Assembly (NCBI GenBank): GCA_035652435.1
Contig: DASRDU010000081.1
Location: 47,176 to 111,175, forward strand
Origin: DASRDU01 sp035652435
GTDB taxonomy: Bacteria > Acidobacteriota > Blastocatellia > RBC074
Reading direction: 5' to 3'
DNA: 64,000 nucleotides
Both the position numbers and the translations under genes were made by a program. Position 1 is the first letter of the stretch. The number at the start of each line of letters is the position of its first letter. Of the stretch, positions 1 through 12,100 are shown in pieces. Below the pieces are notes generated by a model. That model had not been told where the DNA came from, did no database searches, and saw only the letters and a list, made by a program, of their open reading frames with translations.

Positions 1-843
1 CACCTTGTCGCCGAGCCGCGCAAAGCCGCCGAGGATCATCATCTCGGCCTGCGCGCGCCGCGCGATCTCCAGGCCGTCTTCGAGTTTGATTTGTGCGGTA
101 TTCTGCCACCCCGTGTGACTGAGCAGGGCGGCCAGCTGCTGCCGGCTGAGCAGGGTCAGCCGCTGCGAACGCGAGAGGCTGACAATCAGCATGTCCGCTA
201 ACCCTTCGCGCAACCAGTCCAACTCGCGGTCGCCCGCCCGGTTTTCAAAATACAACACGGCCACACCCCTTTTGCCCGGCACGTGCGGCAGGCTGATTTC
301 AGCGCGCGTGGCGCGGCGATAGAGGTAGCCGCCGAGCGGGACCAGAAGGGCCAGGGCAATCAGGGAAACAAGGAGGCGGGGAGACAAAGAGACGGGGAGG
401 CGAGCCTGTTCTATCTGGCGCCCTGTCACCCCATCTCCAGATTGTCCCGGCTCGACAACTTCTTCATAGCCGATTTCGACCGATGTGAACTCTTCGACTT
501 CCAGCGCGTGGCCGAGCTTTTCGACCTCGCCGATAAAACGGTAACCGGCCCTGGGAAAGGTTTTAATAAAGCGCGGCTGCTGGGAATCTTCGCCCAGCGC
601 CTTACGAATCTCAACGATGCACTGTACCAGCGCGTCGTCTGTGACCGCCGCGCCCTGCCAGATTTGCTCCATCAGTTCTTCTTTGAGAATGAGGCGCGGG
701 CGCTGTTCGATCAGGTAAAGCAGGACCTGGAGGGATCTGGGACGCAGGCAAAGCTCGTCGCCGTTCCGCTTGACCTGGCCGCTGAGCGGGTCAAGCTCAG
801 CCCCGGCTAAGCGGTAAATCAGCTTGTCCGCCCCCTTGTTCAT
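1..843 (-). CDS. Membrane-bound winged-helix regulator (CadC/ToxR type), N-terminal part
   Basis: The gene starts at the ATG at 843 and stays open to the left edge, so only 281 codons are visible. Residues about 8-106 form an OmpR/PhoB-type winged helix, ending with the typical KTFPRAGYRFIGEV strand pair. A linker leads to one transmembrane segment at about 156-175. From about 193 a TolB/FlgO-like domain begins (VAVLYFENRAGD, then LREGLADMLIVSLSRS). In this family the DNA-binding domain is cytoplasmic, the C-terminal part lies beyond the membrane and often carries TPR repeats, and signals pass through the membrane. The target genes are unknown. The divergent neighbour at 952 shares the upstream region, where a 7-bp hairpin (900-917) could be an operator. 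The TPR part, if present, lies outside the window. Confidence 0.82.
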   Translation of the reverse strand, partial: MNKGADKLIYRLAGAELDPLSGQVKRNGDELCLRPRSLQVLLYLIEQRPRLILKEELMEQIWQGAAVTDDALVQCIVEIRKALGEDSQQPRFIKTFPRAGYRFIGEVEKLGHALEVEEFTSVEIGYEEVVEPGQSGDGVTGRQIEQARLPVSLSPRLLVSLIALALLVPLGGYLYRRATRAEISLPHVPGKRGVAVLYFENRAGDRELDWLREGLADMLIVSLSRSQRLTLLSRQQLAALLSHTGWQNTAQIKLEDGLEIARRAQAEMMILGGFARLGDKV

Positions 844-899
844 CACAAATCGTTTGTTCCCGGCAAAATTCGGAGAAATTCGTCGCGCGTTCGTTACTT

Positions 900-917
900 C
901 CGGCGCGGGTGCGCCGG
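900..917. promoter_or_regulatory. Small palindrome between divergent genes
   Basis: CCGGCGC and GCGCCGG are separated by four bases, between the start of the winged-helix regulator and the ribosome binding site of the gene at 952. It could be an operator or a leader hairpin. The sequence alone does not decide. Confidence 0.3.
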
Positions 918-951
918 ATTATAGCACCTCGTAAGGAGAGGACTAAGCCCG

Positions 952-1200
952 ATGAAAGTGACGCGCCGTCTGAAAATCACTGTCACCCGGCGCCGCATAC
1001 TGCGTTCGGCGGTGGCGCCCGTGCGAGCCTTTTGTCCGGTTTGCGCGCACGCGGTCGAGACGCTCAGCGCGGCGCAGGCCGCCGAGGTGCTGGAAATTGA
1101 CGGCCAGGCATTGGCCGGCCTGATCGCTGCCGGGCGCGTGCATGCAATTGCACTGGTGAGCGGCAGCCAGCGGGTCTGTCAGGAATCGTTGTTTGCTTAG
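952..1200 (+). CDS. Small CxxC/HTH-like protein
   Basis: This 82-residue protein starts at ATG 952 behind AAGGAGAG at good distance. It has a basic N-terminus, a CPVC zinc-type pair at about residues 26-29, then a helix-turn-helix-like stretch (AAQAAEVLEIDGQALAGLIA) ending in a VHAI strand, reminiscent of excisionase-type MerR folds. I recall similar short proteins in Acidobacteria next to large secreted proteins, but the function is unknown. It ends 35 bases before the giant secreted protein and is probably co-transcribed with it. A role in regulation of that gene is only a guess. Confidence 0.75.
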   Translation: MKVTRRLKITVTRRRILRSAVAPVRAFCPVCAHAVETLSAAQAAEVLEIDGQALAGLIAAGRVHAIALVSGSQRVCQESLFA

Positions 1201-1235
1201 CCGAAGTTCAATTCATTCCCCGGAGGAAATCAGTC

Positions 1236-4200
1236 ATGCGCAGAAAATCAATGATGGTCGTGCTGCTGCTGGCGCTCGGCCTGGTCTGGATGCTGCCCAT
1301 TGAGTGGCGGGCGCTGAGTCTGGGAAAAGCGCAGGCGTCCACCCTCGGCCGGGCGGCAGCCGGCGCCGGCTGCCAGCAGGGGCAACGCGTCACCGTCCAA
1401 CTCCGCAGCAGTAGTTATTCGACCAGCATCCAGGGTAATTCGATTTTCGGCGACGGGGGCTGCCCCACCGGCTCCGCGAGTGGGAGTCCCAACACGCCCA
1501 CGGTCACTGCGCCTTTCGCTTATGAATGCAAGGAAGAAAAACTCAGCGGGCAGGCGGTCGTAACTTTTCCCACCGGCGTACTCGCCGGCACGCTGGACGG
1601 CAACGGCGACCTCGTCCTCGATACATCCGTGAGATTCACCGGCAGAGTCGAGATCACGGGCGAGATCAGCCGCAACATCGGGGGAAGCAACCAGCGCACC
1701 CTCGAACTGAGCAGCTTTTACTGTCCTGCGATGCGCGACAACAAACAAATCTCGCTTGTACCTGCGGTCTGGTCGGCCAGTTACGATTGCAGTCTGAACA
1801 AATTGAACCGCCTGTCGAATGGTTCTTATGGCCTCTCCGGGCTACAGGTCAGGTATTCCGGCGGACGGTTGATCCTGGACTCAGGCATCAGCGCTGAATA
1901 CGCGCCGGCCAATGCTTCGGGCACGATTACGCTCAACTCCACGACGCTCGACTTCAACACCACAATCGGCACCAACCCGGCGGCGAAACCCGTGACGCTC
2001 AGCAATACCGGCAGCGGGGCCATGAATTGGCAGGCGGCGGCCACTACGACGAGCGGCGGCAATTGGCTGACGGTCACGCCGGACTCCGGTTCGCTCAACG
2101 CCGGGCAATCAGCGACACTGACGGCGACGGTCAATGCGAGTGCGCTGGCGGCGGGGTCCTACAGCGGCTCGGTCACAGTCTCTTCAACCAACGCCAGCAA
2201 CAGCCCGCGCACGGTGCCAGTCACGCTGACGGTCACAGGCTGCGCCGCGGCACTGAGCCTCGGCGCAAACGCGCCGGAAGAACTTCAGGACACGCTCCAA
2301 ATCGCGGATGCGCAGCCGGGCAATGGCACGCCCATTTCAGGCGCGCTGCTCAAGCTCGGCGGCTTGAAAGTCACGGTGCGTTACCTGTTGCAAAGCCGCG
2401 ACAGCGCCACGCTGGCCGTGCGCCTGTTCGACGAAGCGGGTAACCAGCGCGGGGACGCGGGCGAGCTTGGCATCGCTCGGCCTATGTCCTGTCCCAATCC
2501 GCTGCCCACGCGCGAATTCAACTTTTTGTCCGCCAGCATTGATTTCACGCCCAACGTCGGCGGTGACGTGCCGACCAGCGTGAAACTCTCGGTGTTGCTG
2601 CTCGATCCGGCGACAGGCAGCATTTTCAAACGTGCCGACCAGACGTACAAAGTCATCCCCGATGTCATCGCCTTTGAAAGCAATCCCACCATCAACGGGA
2701 AGGCCGCGCCCGACGCCAGCACGTTCCCTGAAGATGGCAGGATCAGGTTCGACTGCGGGCTGCGCTATCACCTGACCAACGACGTGACTGGCAAATTACG
2801 GCTGGAAGCCTTTAACTTCACCGGCCAATCCATTGCGCGCAAGGACTTCGCCGCCACGGTCCCGACCTCCGCACAACCCCTCACGGTGGGCTTCCCGCTC
2901 GACTTTGAATTTACGGTGCCGCCCACGGTGTCGCAGATCACCATTGCGGCGTATTTGCTCGCTGAAAACGGGACGGTACTCAAAATCTCCGTGCCGCTGA
3001 CCTATCGCAGCAGCGGCTTCGGCATTGCGCTTGGCACGGAATCTCCCGCCACGTCACAATTTCTCCCGTTTGGCGACACGCCCACGCTCTCGTCGGGCAG
3101 GCCCACAAAAGACAGCTTACCTCTGCCTGGAGGCAAACGTCTGGCGCTTGGGGTGACGGAGGATTTGGTGAACTTCCCCCCGAATACTTTGGCGGGAATC
3201 CTCCTCTCGGCAAGAAGGGTGGATGGCACTTATCTCAGACAGAACCAGCTATTGGAGAAGCAGGCAGCCGGAAGGCTGCCCCGGCCTTACTATTTCGTCA
3301 ACCTTCCCATCAAAGTGCCTGACGATGCGGATCAATGGGAACTGAAGCTGGTGTTTTTTCCGCCCGGCAAAGACCCGCTCGTTTCAAAACCGCTGCTGCT
3401 GAACATAGACCGTGTGCGCATCGTGCCGAACGATTTCACGCCTGTCCGCAGGACTACTTTGGAGCGCGGCGACAAGCCCAAAACCTTCCGCTACAAGCTT
3501 GAATACAACGTCAACCGTCCTGGCGTGAGCAGATTGTTCGTCGAAATCACTTACAACGCGGTCCTTCCACCCGCTCCCACCAAATTGCTTGAACTGAAGG
3601 CGGGCGACCACAGCCCGGCGAATCCGTCCTTCAGAGAATTTGACGTATCCATTCCTACCAATACCGAGGTGAAATCATTGACTGTGAGTTTTTTTCTGGA
3701 GCCAGACCTGAAAGACAGTCTCCGCGCTTTCTCTGGTGAGAGTATCACATACAGCAACCTTTCCGAGGTAAAGCAAATCTCCGGGGGCGCCACGACAGTT
3801 CAGAGCAATCAGGGCGTCACCATGAATGGCGTGCAAAACCTTGCGGATCGCACATTCACACTGACGCGCCATGCCGCCCAGTTCAAAGGCGCTCTCGACA
3901 CGTCCAGGCTGTCGCTGACCGAAGCTGAAACAACGGCTGACGACGCGCCCCATTTCGCATTGCGCTACCCGGAAGCCGCCTCGCTGTTGCGCGATTTCAT
4001 CGGCGTCAATGCTTACTGGGAATTCAATCCGCCCATCCCCGCCGACGGCAGCTTCGCCGCTGACCTGACGTTCAGCTATGACGCCGGAATGCTGCCCGAC
4101 GATCCGAACTTCAGTGAAGCCGCGCTCAAGGTCGTCTCTTTCGATTCCGACACCGGGCAACTGGTCAGCTATCCGACTGCGGTCAACCTGGCCGCGAAGA

Positions 4201-6305
4201 CCGCCACGGCGCGCGTCAACTCCCTCGCGCGCTATTACACGCTCGGCGTCTTCGGCCCATTTGCGCAACGCAGCCTGAATTTCCCCGTGCTGCAAAGCAG
4301 CGACGATCTCACTACGCGCTTCAACCTGGTGAATGTGGGCACGGCGGACGCGGCGCTGAGCTTGCGCGCCTACGATGACGCGGGCGCGGATTTGCAGGCG
4401 CCCGGCCTGGTCAATCCGCTGCCCGCCACACTGCGCGCCGTGCGGCTGTTGACAGGTTCGGTCAGCGAGTTGTTCAAATCCACCGCGCCGCTCGCCGGCT
4501 GGGTGCAAACGCGCGCCAATCGCAACTTCGTCGCCGGGTATGAAATGCTCGGCAGCGGCAGCCGGCTCGACGGCCTCAACGCGCCGAGCGGTTACGACAG
4601 CGCGCTCATCCTGCCCGAAGCCGTCTGGGACGCGACGCAAACGACCGAAGTGCATCTCGCCAACGCCACCAATTTCTCAGGCGTAGTCACGCTCGAATTG
4701 CACGACGCCACCGGACGACTGGCGCAGACGGCCGAAGTCACGCTCGCCCCCAAAGCCCGCTTCGCCGGGCGGCTGCAGGACATCTTCCAGGATCTCGCGC
4801 AGCCTTTCACCGGCTACCTGCTGATCCTGAGCGAGCGCGATCTGGCGGCGGCGGCGGTGCAAGTGTTGGAGAAAGAAATCACGGCACTCAACGCCCAGCC
4901 GCTCAACAGCGGCGCGACGAAACTTTTCGCGCCCCACTTGCCGCTGGGCGGCCCGATTACGGCGCGGCTCACAGTGGTGAATCCGACGGGACAACCCGCC
5001 AGCCTGACGCTGCGGCTGGTAAACGAGCCGGGGGCGCCCACGACCGCGCCCGTCAATCTCACGCTGGGCGCGGGCCAGCAACTCCAGCGCAACTTCAGCC
5101 AGCTTTTCACTCCTGACTCGTCGCCGCTGAGCCGTTCCACGCTCGTGGTTCAAAGTGACGTGGCAGGGCTGGCGGGCAATGTGACGCTGCTGAATCCATC
5201 TGCCGCTATCCCTTTCCGCGCGGCGTTGCCGCTGGAAAGTGCGCCCGCCAACCTCCTGGTCTTCGCGCATCTCAATACCTCGGTCGGGTTTTTCACGGAA
5301 CTGGGCATCTTCAATCCGTCGGCGCAACCGGCGCGCGTGACGCTCGCCTGCTTCAAACCGGACGGCACTGCGTTGGGGCAAACCAGCGTCAACGTACCGG
5401 CGGGCACGGTCTTCGGCGACTTCCTGGACAGCCTCGTGGGCGGCGCGCTCGGGCAAGTCGCAGGCTACTTCACGCTCAGTTCAGATCAACCCATCGTGGC
5501 GGGCGCAAGCTTCGGGACAGATGATGGCCAGATGCTCGCCGCGCTTCCGGGACAGGCTTTCGACCCGGCCGCGTTCACGCGCTCGGCGGTGACGGTTCTG
5601 GCGGCAAGTTATAAAGCCGACATCGCGCCCGAAGCCATCGTCGCCGCGTTCGGCAGCGGGCTGGCGACGAAAGTGGAAGTGGCCGCCGCCGTGCCGCTGC
5701 CGACGACGCTGGCGGGCACGACGGTCCGGGTCAGAGACAGCGCCGGAATCGAACGGCTGGCGCCGTTGTTTTTCGTCTCGGGCGGGCAGGTCAATTACCA
5801 GATCCCGCCGGGGACAGCGATCGGAACCGCGACGGTGACGATCACGAGTGGCGATGGAACTGTCTCGACCGGGGCGATGCAGATTAACGCGGTGGCTCCG
5901 GGATTATTCACCGCCGACTCAAGTGGAGGGGGCGTGGCTGCCGCCTATGCGGTGCGCGTCAAGCCCGGAGGCGCGCAGATTCTTGAGCAGGTCTACCGGT
6001 ATGACTCGACGCTCAATCCGCCCCGCTTTGTGGCTGTCCCGCTTGATCCCGGTCCGTCCGGGGAGATAGTGGTGCTGGTGTTGTACGGGACCGGGATTCG
6101 CTTCCGCAGTGGTCTCGGGGCGGTGACGGCGATGATCGGCGGGGTGAGTACTCAGGTGGATTACGCGGGGCCGGCGCCGGGGTTTGTGGGACTGGATCAG
6201 CTCAACCTGATCGTGCCGCGCTCTCTGGCCGGGCGCGGCGAAGTGGACGTGGTCGTGACCGTTGATGGAAAGGTCGCCAACACGGTCAGGGTGAATATCA
6301 GATAG
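1236..6305 (+). CDS. Giant secreted protein with BACON and Solibacter C-terminal (TIGR03437) domains
   Basis: The 1689-residue product starts at ATG 1236 after GGAGGAAA. Residues 1-34 are a signal peptide with one hydrophobic stretch. At about 230-335 lies a BACON-type beta domain (ITLNSTTLDFNTT, SGGNWLTVTPDSGSL, SYSGSVTVSS). Several beta-rich Ig-like segments follow. From about 1450 to the end the sequence matches the family often called Solibacter uncharacterized C-terminal domain (VAAFGSGLA, GGQVNYQIPPGT, LVLYGTGIRF, LDQLNLIVPRSLAG). Cysteine is rare. It is probably an extracellular or surface adhesin-like protein; no catalytic motif is visible. The C-terminal domain is largely confined to Acidobacteria and is the best taxonomic marker in this window. 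Confidence 0.9.
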   Translation: MRRKSMMVVLLLALGLVWMLPIEWRALSLGKAQASTLGRAAAGAGCQQGQRVTVQLRSSSYSTSIQGNSIFGDGGCPTGSASGSPNTPTVTAPFAYECKEEKLSGQAVVTFPTGVLAGTLDGNGDLVLDTSVRFTGRVEITGEISRNIGGSNQRTLELSSFYCPAMRDNKQISLVPAVWSASYDCSLNKLNRLSNGSYGLSGLQVRYSGGRLILDSGISAEYAPANASGTITLNSTTLDFNTTIGTNPAAKPVTLSNTGSGAMNWQAAATTTSGGNWLTVTPDSGSLNAGQSATLTATVNASALAAGSYSGSVTVSSTNASNSPRTVPVTLTVTGCAAALSLGANAPEELQDTLQIADAQPGNGTPISGALLKLGGLKVTVRYLLQSRDSATLAVRLFDEAGNQRGDAGELGIARPMSCPNPLPTREFNFLSASIDFTPNVGGDVPTSVKLSVLLLDPATGSIFKRADQTYKVIPDVIAFESNPTINGKAAPDASTFPEDGRIRFDCGLRYHLTNDVTGKLRLEAFNFTGQSIARKDFAATVPTSAQPLTVGFPLDFEFTVPPTVSQITIAAYLLAENGTVLKISVPLTYRSSGFGIALGTESPATSQFLPFGDTPTLSSGRPTKDSLPLPGGKRLALGVTEDLVNFPPNTLAGILLSARRVDGTYLRQNQLLEKQAAGRLPRPYYFVNLPIKVPDDADQWELKLVFFPPGKDPLVSKPLLLNIDRVRIVPNDFTPVRRTTLERGDKPKTFRYKLEYNVNRPGVSRLFVEITYNAVLPPAPTKLLELKAGDHSPANPSFREFDVSIPTNTEVKSLTVSFFLEPDLKDSLRAFSGESITYSNLSEVKQISGGATTVQSNQGVTMNGVQNLADRTFTLTRHAAQFKGALDTSRLSLTEAETTADDAPHFALRYPEAASLLRDFIGVNAYWEFNPPIPADGSFAADLTFSYDAGMLPDDPNFSEAALKVVSFDSDTGQLVSYPTAVNLAAKTATARVNSLARYYTLGVFGPFAQRSLNFPVLQSSDDLTTRFNLVNVGTADAALSLRAYDDAGADLQAPGLVNPLPATLRAVRLLTGSVSELFKSTAPLAGWVQTRANRNFVAGYEMLGSGSRLDGLNAPSGYDSALILPEAVWDATQTTEVHLANATNFSGVVTLELHDATGRLAQTAEVTLAPKARFAGRLQDIFQDLAQPFTGYLLILSERDLAAAAVQVLEKEITALNAQPLNSGATKLFAPHLPLGGPITARLTVVNPTGQPASLTLRLVNEPGAPTTAPVNLTLGAGQQLQRNFSQLFTPDSSPLSRSTLVVQSDVAGLAGNVTLLNPSAAIPFRAALPLESAPANLLVFAHLNTSVGFFTELGIFNPSAQPARVTLACFKPDGTALGQTSVNVPAGTVFGDFLDSLVGGALGQVAGYFTLSSDQPIVAGASFGTDDGQMLAALPGQAFDPAAFTRSAVTVLAASYKADIAPEAIVAAFGSGLATKVEVAAAVPLPTTLAGTTVRVRDSAGIERLAPLFFVSGGQVNYQIPPGTAIGTATVTITSGDGTVSTGAMQINAVAPGLFTADSSGGGVAAAYAVRVKPGGAQILEQVYRYDSTLNPPRFVAVPLDPGPSGEIVVLVLYGTGIRFRSGLGAVTAMIGGVSTQVDYAGPAPGFVGLDQLNLIVPRSLAGRGEVDVVVTVDGKVANTVRVNIR

Positions 6306-6448
6306 CTGCCGGGCAGATTCGGCAAGTCGGCATCTACAGTTATTGAAGCCCGCAGAAGTATGATCGGCAAAACTGAGAGCGGCCGTTGCGTAAAACCTAT
6401 GAGGATTTACCTGACCATTGTCACCGACCCTGATCAGGGGATGGCCGG

Positions 6449-6910
6449 TCAGTTATTCTGCACCGGCTCTTCACCCGGCAATTCCGCAGGAATCGGAGTG
6501 ATCAGGTGAGCATTGAGCATGATCTGCCCGTTCAGTTTTTCCACGCGCCCGTAAACTGATGCCCGGCGGACGGGGCTCAGCAGCAGCGCGCGGCGTTGCG
6601 CCTTCGGCAATCCGGCGATGGAAACCGTCAGCGCCTTTTTCGTGCGGGCGTCATACAGGGTGATCCGCTGTCTGACATCAACCGCCACGATTTCTGCGGT
6701 CACATTCACGAGTTTGTCCTGATATTCCGCAATCCGATCGGTGCAGTCTGCTAGTTCCGTTTTCAGATAAGCGGAGCGGTCGTCCGTATGCCGGGCCTTT
6801 TCACGGGCCGCCAGGCGAGAGTCTGTAAATTTGCGAGACGTCTGCGCCGGCGTTAGTGCCGCCAGCGCGCAGAGAGATAAGAGTAAGCAGACGATTTTCA
6901 TAGTTCTCAT
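6449..6910 (-). CDS. Small secreted protein of unknown function
   Basis: The ORF of 153 residues begins with a signal peptide (MKIVCLLLSLCALAALTPAQ when started at the second Met, 6901). A charged, helix-prone segment follows (residues about 25-65, ending DCTDRIAEYQDKLVN), then a beta-rich part (VTAEIVAVDVRQRITLYD, and SVYGRVEKLNGQIMLN) that resembles an OB-like fold. Neither Met has a clear Shine-Dalgarno sequence. I do not recognise a family. It stands alone between two convergent or unrelated genes, so context gives no function. Confidence 0.6.
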   Translation of the reverse strand: MRTMKIVCLLLSLCALAALTPAQTSRKFTDSRLAAREKARHTDDRSAYLKTELADCTDRIAEYQDKLVNVTAEIVAVDVRQRITLYDARTKKALTVSIAGLPKAQRRALLLSPVRRASVYGRVEKLNGQIMLNAHLITPIPAELPGEEPVQNN

Positions 6911-7122
6911 AATCAGAATTAAAAGGGATGTTCTATAAACCAGGATTTATTGCTGCCGCGTGCGGGCAGCGACAAACAAAGCCGCGATACTGGGTCACAA
7001 TGTTTGCAAAACTGTGATCAGAATGTGGCAGTGGTCGGATTAATGGAGCCGCTGCGGCCCCGGAAAGGAAGTCCGGAGGTGTCAACGACGGGTTGAAAAC
7101 TCTGCCGCCTTGTTTCTTCTGA

Positions 7123-8814
<1,692 letters not shown>

Positions 8815-9014
8815 AATCATCTCCCCTGCTTTCGGTCTGCCTGATCAGCAGCTCACTGCCGACCCGCATTCTGCCTCTCAATCATCCGCTGCGGATAAAG
8901 TTTCGGCGGCGCCGTCGTGGGGCCGAAGGTCATCATGCCGAGGCACAGCTCGGAAACGAGTAATCCCATGTTGCCCAGTCTGGGGTGTCTCATCGGTTGT
9001 TTCCCCGGCAAATC

Positions 9015-9090
9015 ATCCACGAAGGGACACGAAGAATCACGAAGGTTTTCTCGCTCTTACTCTCGTGCGGCTTCGTGCCCCTTCGTGGAT
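9015..9090. repeat. Inverted repeat between pump and TolC genes
   Basis: Two 20-base arms (9015-9034 and 9071-9090) match with one mismatch; the core is CCACGAAGGGACACGAAG. The wording, with repeated ACGAAG units, resembles dispersed intergenic repeats known from many genomes. It lies inside the efflux operon and could form an mRNA hairpin that sets the pump/channel ratio. No transposase or target duplication is visible. Confidence 0.6.
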
Positions 9091-9117
9091 TGTTTCCCTG
9101 GATCAGCCCTGACGCAT

Positions 9118-12100
9118 TTATCCGAACAACCCAAGGAACGACGAAGTCGCCGTTGCCGCTTTCTGCCTCAGCCATTCGCTGGTCCCAGCCAGCCACTCTT
9201 TCATCCGCCCCCAGATCGTCGCGTTGATCAGGTCGTCAAAGAGCGAGTAAGCCACCGGCGTGACGAGCAGCGTCAGCAGCAGGCACAGGCTCTGGCCGCC
9301 GATGACCACGACCGACGTGGAGCGGTTGATCCCGGCGCCCGACCCTTTGCTGATCGCGAGCGGGGCAATCCCTGCGACAAACGCGATCGTCGTCATGAGG
9401 ATCGGTCGCAGGCGGTCGCGGCTCGCCTGAATGAGCGCCTCGTGGCGCTCCATGCCTTTTTTGATCAGGCCGTTGGTGTGATCAATCTGGAGGATCGAAT
9501 TCTTCTTGACCATGCCGAACAGCACGAGCAGCCCGAGCAGCGTGAACATATTCATTGACTGCTGCGCGACGATCAGCGAAACGAGCGCGAAAGGCAGGCT
9601 CAGGGGCAGCGCGAGCAGCACCGTGATCGGGTGCAGGAACGATTCGAACTGCGCCGCCAGCACGATGTACATAAAAATGAATGAGAGCAGGAACGCGAGC
9701 ATAAACCCGCGCGCCGTGCGCACCAGCTCCTTGACGCTGCCCGCAGGGGCGAGGACGTAGGCCGGCGGCAGTTTCATCTCCTGCATCTCTTTCGTCAGCC
9801 GCGCCGTGATGGCGCTCTGCGGCACGCCCGGTCTCAGGTTGGCGGTGACGAGTACCTGACGCTGGCGCGCGACGCGCTCGATCTGCGTCGGGCCGCTCGC
9901 CTCTTCGAGCTTCACCACGCTGTCGAGTCCGACGCCGCCCAGGCGCGTCGAAGGCACGTTGAGCTGGTTGATGCCGGCCGCCCCGGTGCGGAAGTTTTCC
10001 GAGGCGCGCACATGCACTTCGTACTGCTCGCCGCCCTCGTTGTAAGTCGAGACCTGATCGCCGCCGACGAGCAGGCGCAGGGATTGCGCGACGTCAGAAA
10101 TGCTGACGCCGAGGTCTGACGCCTTGGCGCGGTCAATCCGCGCGCGCAGCTCCGGCTTGCCGACGATCAGCGAAGTGTCGGCGTCCACGATGCCGGGCAG
10201 CGCCTTCAGGCGTCTCAACAGCTCCTGCGAATACTCGTTGAGCTTGTCGAGGTCGGGGCCGCGCAGCTGGTAGGCGATGTCGGTGTTCTGCCGCCCGCCG
10301 CCGCTGATGGCCGCGACGACCTGCACCGAGGAGCGCAGGTCGGGGTATTTCGCGAGGACGCGGTCGCGCGTCATCGTCATGACGTCGAACTGGGTCAGCG
10401 TGCGCTCCTCGATCGGCGCGATGCGGACGTAAATCTTCGCCTCGTTCGTCAGCCGCTGCAGGCTGTCGCCGATGGTCGTGAGCGTGTATTTGACGTGCGG
10501 CAACGCGCGGATGCCGGCCGCCACCTTCGCCGCGATGTCCCGCGTCGCCTGCACCGAAGTCCCTTCGGGGGCGCGGAACGCGACTTCGTATTCGCTCTGG
10601 TCGTCCTTCGGGAAGAAGTCCTTGCCCACTTTCATAAAGAGCGGCACGGTCGAGATGAAGACCAGGATCGCCACGACTACAACGACCACGCGGTGGTGCA
10701 GTGAGAGCGTGAGCAGCCGCGTGTACCCGCGGTCGAGCATCCGGAAAAACCATGACTCCTTCGACGAATGCGCGCCCGCGGTCGAGTCCGAACTCAGATC
10801 CCACGGGTCTGTGGCTTTCCGCTTCAGTTTGCTGAACATCCGCGACGAGAGCATCGGCGTGAGCGTGAAGCTGACGACGAGCGAGACCATGATCGCGAAC
10901 GCCATCGTCAGCGCCACGCTCTTGAAGAAGCGCCCCGGGATGCTCTGCATGAAGGCGACCGGCAGGAAGATCACGACGAGCGAGAGCGTCGTCGCCATGA
11001 CCGCCAGCCCGATCTCGCGCGTCCCCTCGATGGCCGCCTCGAACGGGCGGTAGCCTTTCTCCTCGATGTAGCGGAAGACGTTTTCCAGCACCACGATCGC
11101 GTCGTCAATGACGATGCCCACGGAAAGCGTCAGCCCCAGCATTGACGGGCCGTTCAGCGTGATCCCGAAATATTCCATGACCGCGAAGGTCGAGATGATC
11201 GAAGTCGGGATCGCGATCGCCGAGATGATCGTCGCGCGCAGGTTGCGCATAAAGAGCAGCACGACTATCGAGGCCAGTATTGACCCAAGGATCAGATGCT
11301 CCTTGATCGTATGAAATGAGGCGAGGATGAATTCGGACTGGTCGCGGACGACTTCGAGCGAGTAGCCGGCGGGGAGCGCCTTCTTCACGTCATTGAGCCG
11401 CTCATTGATCGCGTTGATCACGTCAACCGTGTTGGTGCCCGACTGGCGGCGGATGTTGAGCAGCAGGGCCGGCTTCTCGTTGAGCAGCCCGGCGGTCTCT
11501 TCCTCCTCGACGCCGTCCTCGGTGTAGCCGATGTCGGAGATTTTGATCGGGTAGCCGTTGCGGTTCGAGACGACGATCTGGTTGAACTCTTCCGGGCTTT
11601 GCAGCCGCCCGAGCGTACGCAGCGTGAGCGTGCGCGCGCCCTCTTCGACGCGACCGCCGGGGACTTCCAGATTCTGGGCCTGCAAGGACCGCGACACGTC
11701 CGAGACGGTCAGGTTGTAAGCGCGCAGCTTGTTGCCGTCCAGGTTGACGTTGATCTGGCGCTTGCGCCCGCCGATGATCAGCACCTGGCCGACGCCGTTG
11801 ACCGACTCGATCTGGCGGCGCAGCACCTTGTCGGCGTACTCCGACATCTCGCGCACCGAGCGGTTCGACGCGACCGAGAGCGTCATGATCGGCGAGGCGT
11901 CGGGGTCGAGTTTCTCGACCGTCGGCAGGTCAATGTTTTTCGGCAGCAGCGGGATGATCGTGCTGATCTTGTCGCGCACGTCCTGCGCGGCGCTGTCGAG
12001 GTTGCGTTCCAGCTCGAAGGTGACGAAGACCAGCGAGACGCCTTCGGACGAAGTCGAGCGCAGCTCCTCGATCCCGCTGATCGTGTTGACGCCCTGCTCG

